Source: Protula sp. h YS-2021
Lineage: Eukaryota > Annelida > Polychaeta > Sabellida > Serpulidae
Length of the DNA: 64,000 nucleotides
Reading direction: 5' to 3'
Assembly: GCA_949752745.1 (NCBI GenBank)
Contig: OX457028.1
Span: 25,050,927-25,114,926, forward strand
The notes under the pieces are model-generated. The model was not told the DNA's origin. It saw nothing but the letters and a program-made list of their open reading frames with translations, and made no database searches. Position numbers and translations under genes: made by a program. Positions 61,185-64,000 of this stretch are shown piece by piece; position 1 is the stretch's first letter; every line of letters starts with the position of its first letter.

Positions 61185-64000
61185 TTCCTCAACATAATAA
61201 CCTTCTTATCAATACGCCCACTCCCGCAGAAATTAAATTATCATCGTGTTTCTTTCTTTTTATCTCAATTATGGTGTGGTTCAGAAGCTATCAAGACTGA
61301 TGTCATTAGTTTCACACCAATCTATGACTCTTACAAATGCTATTTATTTTTTCAGAACAAAATAAAGAGATGAAAGTGTATGGGGTCATCCGTAAACTGC
61401 GTACCGACAGATTTGGGATTTTTGACCTGACCTTTGTTACTAGTTTTCCATTTGTTTACACCTTTACATTAAAATTTGCTCCCTCACATTTTCAGACCCA
61501 GTCGGGTCGTCCTTTGTTTTTGTTTCTTTGATTATTTGATGACCCCAGTAGACGCGGGGAAGGGGAAGGGCGGAGTTTGCGAGCGTTGAAAAACAAGGTT
61601 CCCCCCCCCCCCCCCCACTCCTTATGACTGGACAACTTAGTTCACTTAAAGATTGAACAGATTCATAAATAAAGTAAACGTCATTGGAGACAATCTAAGA
61701 ATAGCAAAATATGCAAATATATAAATAAAGCAATGCCATGCTTGCAAGATTAATCAATGTTCTTAATTGGCTATATCTACACAGCACTAACCAAGAACTA
61801 TGCAACTGTAATAATTAATGGTGTAAAATATAAAAAAAATAATAGGAGTTGTGCAATACTGAACACACGTAGAGAAAAAAAATCATTGTACAATCACTTT
61901 GATTGAATGCATGTTGCCGTAAATAACACCTTAAATGCCAGAAAAACGCGTGCAATAAACGAGGTGGGGAAACAGCTGAAATTGAATGCGCACAAAATGA
62001 AGCAAAGGTTACGAAAATGAAAAAAAAAAACAGCCGCCAGTACCATTGGCATTTAACAATTCGCGATTTCTCTAGTAAAAGCACAAGAACCGCAATAGGC
62101 AGCGGGCTTTGTTGAAGGACAAAAACAACATAATCTGCCCGGTTACATGACGCGAAAAGTGCTTTCAAGTGCAATAATTACAGAAGCAATATGCACTTTT
62201 CATTTCACTATTTCTTGTAGCCCAAAGGTAATTTTTTAAACTTTATACTTAACACAGCTAACCCTTTGTCCGACTTGCCATCTAATTTCGATCTGAATAC
62301 ACGCCAAGGCCCATTTATACAGTTCGTACTCGATAACTGAACAATATTATGCAACCAGAGGCCCTGTCTGAAAGCATCGGTGTGATTCCCCACTGTTAGG
62401 GAATTGTCAATATTCGACGCTTCCAAACTGAAGTAAAATAGACACCCAAGCGGGTACAAGTCTATTCAATGACTGCATAGAAATGAAAAAAAAGTTAACG
62501 TCTCGTGGTCTGTCAAAGAATTGGTAATCGGTACGTGAAATGGGCAACTTTCTGCGCACAAGCTGTCGGCTGTTTCCAACATCACAGGTCATGGGCCATC
62601 TCCCGTCTCCCAAAATGTCGAAAAGAGAAAAAAAAACTGCGCTGGAAATGAAACAGTATCGCAAAAAAGCTCGTTATTACAACCAGGTGTTACTTTGAAG
62701 GTTTTTTTTTTTTTTAAATCGAAACTCTCGCGTTGAAGTTGCCTTTTCGAAAAGCCACCCGTCGCTTGAATACATGGTCACGTCATCAAATCTTTACTGT
62801 GTTTTCTGTAACACAAGACTTCATGAAATAGCACAGGTTGAAAGAGGAATGTACGCATTCGTGGAAGTGAAAATTAAAACTTTGGCGGACATTTACACTG
62901 CATCAAAGGGTAGCTTTATCTAATGGCATACGACACCCGTCATTATACAAGTTGTTAAGTGCTACATTTCATCAAAAAATCCGGTAAAATAATTACACGT
63001 AATTGTGTATAGCAACGAAAGGAAATAATTTAAAGCTTGCGTAACATTTCAACATTTCGTTCAAGAATACAAGAGAAGAATACAAGAAATTCTATAACAC
63101 AAATAAAACTATTCATAAATCGAACTCGGTAAATAAATGCACACTGAATAGATTTGTATAGGAATGTAGCCAATTTTATACAAATATTTTTCTGTTTAAA
63201 AGGTGACATTGTAGATTTCGGGATAAAATCAACAATTAACAGTAACATATAGCTAACGGCAATAAAACAATGAACCTATTTACATTAAAAATTTACAAAT
63301 TAACACCTGGAAATGACCAAAAACTATTCAAGTGCATTTTCTTTCTATGACAAAAAACACCCGAATCCCACATGAAACGTTCTCACAAAAATGTGCCGGT
63401 TCTCCGCTTCGAAAATAACTTGGGAAAAGTTCAATTTGCGGCTATTAGCACTGATATACTTATGTCGAAGAATCAACACTTAAAAGATGCATATGTTACA
63501 GTTCAACTGTCAAAAAGCTACATTGCAGTCTGGCTGAAAAGTTCAGGTAGATTCTAACGTAGCCGGTCGAACCAGGCACTTTGTAATCTGCCTGAAATTT
63601 TTAGCCATATTACAATGTTGCTGTTTAGACAGTTTGACTGTAATACATATGATGCCTATAAAACACCACCTCACCACTCCACAGAACGCATGATAACAAA
63701 TTTATTTGTTCTCTTGCACACTGAAACTGAACATTTGACCAATCCGCGCATATATTTCACAGCTGTGTCCAGTTTACCTGGGTCACAAAATAATACAAAT
63801 GTACGATCTACATAAAATGTCTCACTTTCCTCTGGCATTGCCTCTGGACAATTTGCAAATTGGCAAACTGTAACTAAAGATGAAGGCACAGTAGATTGTT
63901 GCTGAAGTAAAAAAAAAAAAAAAAAAAAACCGCACCGAGAACACTGCAAACGATAATTAATTGACGTTAATCAACACACCAAGACAATCCTACTCCTATG
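61185..64000. other. Gene-free right flank
   Basis: No convincing gene. A C-run sits at 61599-61616. A short plus-strand frame near 62615-62685 (MSKREKKTALEMKQYRKK, followed by CAG/GTGTT) looks slightly exon-like, but has no partner exon I can find. 63372-63557 is open but unrecognised. Confidence 0.4.

Noticed and set aside
61815..62174. 119-residue hydrophobic minus-strand frame
   Set aside because: Phe/Leu-rich composition arises from A/T runs; no splice context, start or domain support.

Overview
This is AT-rich invertebrate nuclear DNA. The genes are split by introns with GT..AG borders, and introns and intergenic space are full of microsatellites, MITE-like repeats and retroelements. 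The gene set is an executioner caspase, a three-BIR IAP with UBA and RING, a Ly6/QVR-type surface protein and an S1 serine protease. Together with a Ngaro-type tyrosine-recombinase retrotransposon, this fits a lophotrochozoan, most likely a mollusc. The species call is inference. All exon models were read by eye from splice signals and protein-family resemblance.

Layout. 0.3-4.1 kb: six-exon caspase (minus strand). 4.1-6.7 kb: no gene seen. 6.7-14.1 kb: retroelement graveyard, with two decayed tyrosine-recombinase (DIRS/Ngaro-type) remnants flanking a decayed LINE, all on the minus strand. 15.1-15.6 kb: CT/TA/GA microsatellite cluster. 16.0-22.3 kb: eight-exon IAP (minus strand), with MITEs and a minisatellite in its introns and an unrecognised ORF directly upstream. 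23-37 kb: mostly repeats, including ERR-like TGACCTTGA motifs, ACGTTG-rich repeats, a GATATC palindrome array and a dead Tc1/mariner transposase. It also holds one acidic, apparently frameshifted ORF. 37.5-38.6 kb: three-exon Ly6/QVR-type gene (plus strand). 39.6-43.8 kb: six-exon S1 protease (minus strand), tail-to-tail with it. 44.0-49.2 kb: structurally complete Ngaro-type retrotransposon (A1-gag-RT/RH-YR-B1-A2-B2), ending about 0.23 kb upstream of the protease start codon. 49.2-52.7 kb: repeats. 52.7-61.2 kb: a large inverted-repeat element. 61.2-64 kb: nothing convincing.

The inverted-repeat element is the strongest candidate for something undescribed. Two arms of about 2.8 kb face each other across about 2.7 kb of unique DNA. 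That centre carries two convergent genes: a basic protein with a PC4/SUB1-like single-strand-DNA-binding domain, and an acidic C2H2 zinc-finger protein. The zinc-finger gene's promoter and first codons lie inside the arm, so the other arm holds a severed copy of both. The arms also carry palindromic CAACATGTTG arrays, ~31-bp iterons, CRE palindromes and TAGGGGG-type G-runs. An 802-bp TA-flanked MITE has broken the zinc-finger gene. No polymerase, replicase or transposase is visible, so it may be non-autonomous or a relic of a DNA-virus-like element.

The caspase and IAP, possible functional antagonists, lie on the same strand about 12 kb apart with no other intact gene between them.
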